From assembly GCF_947179515.1 (NCBI RefSeq), contig NC_067477.1, positions 131,428,465 to 131,492,464 of the forward strand: a stretch of 64,000 nucleotides of DNA. The letters run 5' to 3'. The notes under the pieces are model-generated. The model made no database searches and was not told the origin of the DNA. It saw only the letters and a program-made list of their open reading frames with translations. Positions 52,301 to 56,600 of the stretch are shown here, in pieces (positions within the stretch are counted from its first letter, which is position 1; the number at the start of each line of letters is the position of its first letter). Source of the stretch: Apodemus sylvaticus. Lineage: Eukaryota > Chordata > Mammalia > Rodentia > Muridae. The translations under genes were made by a program, and so were the position numbers.

Positions 52301-53560
52301 AATTTTCCTAGGAGAGTTTGATTCTGACTATTTATAGGGAGCACCTACAGCCCAGGGAGACTTCTGTGATAGCCGCATCTTTCTCAAGACCAGCATCACT
52401 CTAATGGGGATGTGGGATGAATGAATTAACGGCAGGCCTGGGAATGCACAGCATCATCTGAGATGGAAGCTTAAGAGTCTTCCTTGGGATTCCCTTGCAG
52501 AGGTGGTGGGGACGTGTTTCTGATGTGTAGATGTAGACGCCAGCGGGTTTCACCCAGGTCCAGGAATTTGATAATGTTCCTGTTGGATGCAGCCTTTTGA
52601 ACACCACACTCCTGCCGAATTCTTCTGTCACTGGTTCTCTTCCCACACCTGTGTCTACTGCATCCCCAGCTTCTAACAGGACAGGGTAAAAAGAACTAAA
52701 GAACCAGCTATGTGCCCTTTGGTCCCTGGGGCTATGATGCTCTCATTCCTTAGAATTCCTGCCACATGAGTACTAAGCACTGTTAGAAAAGTATGAAATT
52801 GTCATTCAGAACTCTAAATGCTTTCTTTATTAATCTTTTTTTAGGGGCATTCTAGCTACATCACACACCTTGACTGGTCCCCAGACAATAAGCATATAAT
52901 GTCTAACTCGGGTGACTACGAGATACTGTACTGTAAGTATGAACAGTCATATATGGACTCAGATGTGTTTGTCAGGCACTGCTACACAGGCTACATGAAA
53001 TACAAACTCTGAGGAGGGCATGCTGGCCTCTAATTTACAGCATCTGTTACTCTGGGCTAAGTAATGAGTCTCGAGTGCAAACCTCTTCTCCAAGAAAGCA
53101 ATGCATTAATTTAATGGTGTAGAACTGAGCAGATGTTGCCATGAGAGATCTTTCTGTGAACCTGATACAGCTCTACATGGTTTCATCTAACAACTTTTCT
53201 TGGAGGCAGGGCAGACATTAGAGGTGACCTTTATGCTTCCATAGAAAAGATTAAAACTTCTATGGGAAACACTTTGTAATTCTGAGAGGTCCTGCTAAAC
53301 ACGTTCTTTTCCTTTTTAAATGAACCTTAAATGTCTTTCATTGTATGGATTATAAATACAACGTGACTAGTTTGAATCAAGATGCACTTTCAAATACATT
53401 TGTACACAGCACTATTATTATACTTCCTGTTTCTAAATTTCTAAAGGGGACATTGAAAATGGCTGCAAACTAATCAGGAACCGATCAGATTGTAAGGACA
53501 TCGATTGGACAACATATACCTGTGTGTTAGGCTTCCAAGTCTTTGGTAAGAACATTGCAG

Positions 53561-53620
<60 letters not shown>

Positions 53621-56600
53621 TATGAGAGAGAGAGAGAGAGAGCGCGCTTAATTCATCATGTTTACTGGGTAAATTGATAAAAGAAAGCTATTAAGCCAAG
53701 CATGATGGCACACTCCTTTAACCTCAGCATTTAGAAGGCAGATAGGTAGGTTTATCCCTGAGAGTTTGAGGCCAGGCAAGACTATAGTAAGACCCTTATT
53801 TTCAGATTCAGAGAAATTAAATGTACTGACTGCGATAGTATGCTTGTCCCAGAGAGTAGCACTATTAGGAGGTGTGGCCTTATTGGAGGAAGTGTGTCAC
53901 TGTGGGGGTGGGCTTATAGACCCTCTCCTCTTAGCTGCCTGGAAGTCAGTCTTCTGTAGCACCTTCAGATGAAGATGTAGAACTCTCAGTTCCTCTAGCA
54001 CCATGCCTGCCTGGACACTGCCATGCTTCCCACCATGATAACAGACTGAACCTCTGAACCTGTAAGCAGCCCTAGTGAAATGTCCTTGTAAGAGTTGTCT
54101 TGGTCATGGTGTCAGTTCACAGCAGTAAACCCTAAGACACTGACTGAACCAGTATGAGATTAGTTTCTGCAGAGCCCTAAACTTTCAATCTCAACAGAAG
54201 GGAGTTGACACAAAGGGGTAAAATACGTTCCGGTATTTCCCAAAAGTGGGTTTGAAGCTTTCAAATTAGTAAAGACATTCTAAAAAAAATAGCAGTGATT
54301 GAGATCTCATCATATATTGAACAGTTAACCTAAAGCGCACAAACCAGTGGTTTTCCCAAACACATTCATGGGCTTGTCATGCTTTGATCTTGCAGCATTT
54401 TCCTCACCTCCAAGGAACCTGAGTGAAGGGGACGCCCTCTATTCCAGTGTTCTCAACCTATGTGTCAACCCTTGAACATCAACAACCCTTTCATAAATAC
54501 AATATTAGATGTTTACATTACGATTCATAACAGTAGCAAAATTAGCTATAAAGTATCAATGAAATAGTTTTACGGTTGGCGGTCACCCTGCCATTAGGGA
54601 GAGCCACAGCATGGGGAAGGTTGAGACCCACTGCTCTACCCCAGCCCAGCAGCCAGGACATACCTGCTCTCTCTGTCAGTTCCCTATCTGGATAGTTGAT
54701 CTAAATGGACACATACAGCTGTGGTCGGTCTGCTCACAGTGGCTGCGCTCAGTGCCATGATGTTTAAGAATGGTCTGGCAGCTGGAGAGATGGCTCAGTG
54801 GTTAAGAGCTCTGGCTGCTGGCTGCTTTTCCAGAGAACCCAGGTTTGATTCCCAGTACCCACACGGCGGCCCACAGTTGTCTACAACTCCAGTTCCAGGG
54901 CATCTGACACACACAGGCAAAACTCGGGTGCACATAAATAAATAAAATTAAATACATAAATCAATTACCTGGAGAGCTGGAGAGATAGCTCAGCGGTTAG
55001 AGCACTGGCTGCTCTTTCAGAGGACCTGAGTTCAAATCCTAGCAACCACATGGTGGCTCACAACTGTCATATCTAGTGTGCCTGAAGTTTTGGTTTGGCT
55101 TGGTTTTTTGTTTGTTTGCTTGCTTGCTTGCTTATGGGTATTCAGTTGTCCTAGTGCTATTTTTTTAAAATATTAAGGTGATTTTAGCAGATTATTATTT
55201 AAAGATAAAAGTTGGGATTATAGGGCTGAGGAGATGGCTTATTTGGCAAAGTACTTGCAATGTAAGTATAAAGACCCAAGTTCAGACTTCCAGCTAATAT
55301 GTAAAAACCAGATATAGATAGTAGTATGAACTGTAATCCCATCACTGGAGAGGTAGAGAGGAGTTCCTAAATGTTATTGTCAGCCCCCAGGACCCTGAAG
55401 CTGAGCAGATGCTTTGCGGGTACAAACACTTTATGTGCAAGCGTGAAGACCTGAGTCTGAGTTTCCAGTGCACACACAGAAAGCTGGGTACGGTCCTGAA
55501 CATGCCTATAACCCCAGCCTCGTGGGGCCAATGCAGGCACCTCCGGAGAGCTTGGTGGGAAGCCGTTCTAGCAAAAACAGTGAGCCTTCCAGTTCCAGGA
55601 AAGACTGACTCTGCCCTCTTTCCCCCTTTTAAGATTTATTTTTTGTATAAAGAATATTTTCCTTGCATGTATGTAAATGTGCCATGTGCGTGTCTGAGGG
55701 GACCAGAAGATATTGATTGAATCCTCTGAAGCTGGAGTCAAGATGGGGAGCCCCCATGCAAGAATAGGGCCAAGCCCAGTGCCTCTGGAGCAGCAGTCAG
55801 TGCTTAGCAACCCTCCCCAGCACAGCAACACAGGAAGACTCCCAGCCTCTTCCTCTGACTTCTCATGTCCCTGTCCCTGCACACTCACATGTGTGTAATA
55901 CACACACAAACATATCACCTTCCCCCCAAAATGAATTTGTTCCCAGGGCTAGAAAGGTAGACTACTGAGTTAAAAGCACTATGGCTCACAGTGGTTATTC
56001 TGTTCCGGGATCAGATACCCTCTTGTGTGATCTCCAGGCACACATGTGCTGTGCTTATCCACATGTAAGCAAACACTCATACACACAAAAAATGGAAGTT
56101 CTCTTGAGTAGCATTCAGCCATTGGAAGTCATTACCTCAGCTCTAAATTTCCACAGTTTCTGTCTGGCCTAAAAGAAGCTTGTCCACTTAGACCATGATG
56201 ACCCCGCCTCAGAGTAATTTGGTGGCGTATTTAGTATGTCTTCTCTTTGAACACAGTTCTGTGGGATAAAGCTCACTAAACCAATGTTTGGCCTGGGCAC
56301 TTCCATGAGAACATTTTTTCTGAAGGCACCCACCTCCCTGAAAAAGGAAGCATTCAGTCCCCTTTGGTGACAGGGTGGCTCTGCTTTCTTCTCTACAAGT
56401 AACTGGTAACTTTTCCTAAGGAGCTCATTGTGTCAGCAGGTCAGGTGAGGCTAGCTTCTCGGCACCACCTGCTGCTTCTTGCTGACTAGGATTGGCTCTG
56501 CTTCTTGGCTTGAAGTGTTTGGGTGTGTGTAACAACATCAGTTATGTTTTCAGGCCAATGCTATCTACTCATGTTTCTCCAGGGGTCTGGCCGGAAGGAT

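Larger units (their letters stand above)
42484..52844 (+). other. Eml4: Eml4 intron 19 (10.4 kb)
   Basis: The largest intron in the window. 42668-45547 is a series of old SINEs. 47071-49055 holds a B1 and a pair of LTR-like repeats with nested B1s. 49467-50210 holds a B1, a medium-reiterated repeat and a B1-like piece. 45550-47070 and 50211-52800 show nothing recognisable. Confidence 0.82.
53546..56582 (+). other. Eml4: Eml4 intron 21
   Basis: 3,037 nt packed with repeats: TG and GA tracts right after the donor, a B1 piece, a medium-reiterated repeat, a hAT-Charlie-like element, two B2s and several B3/B4 copies. 56100-56582 is free of recognisable repeats. Confidence 0.87.
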
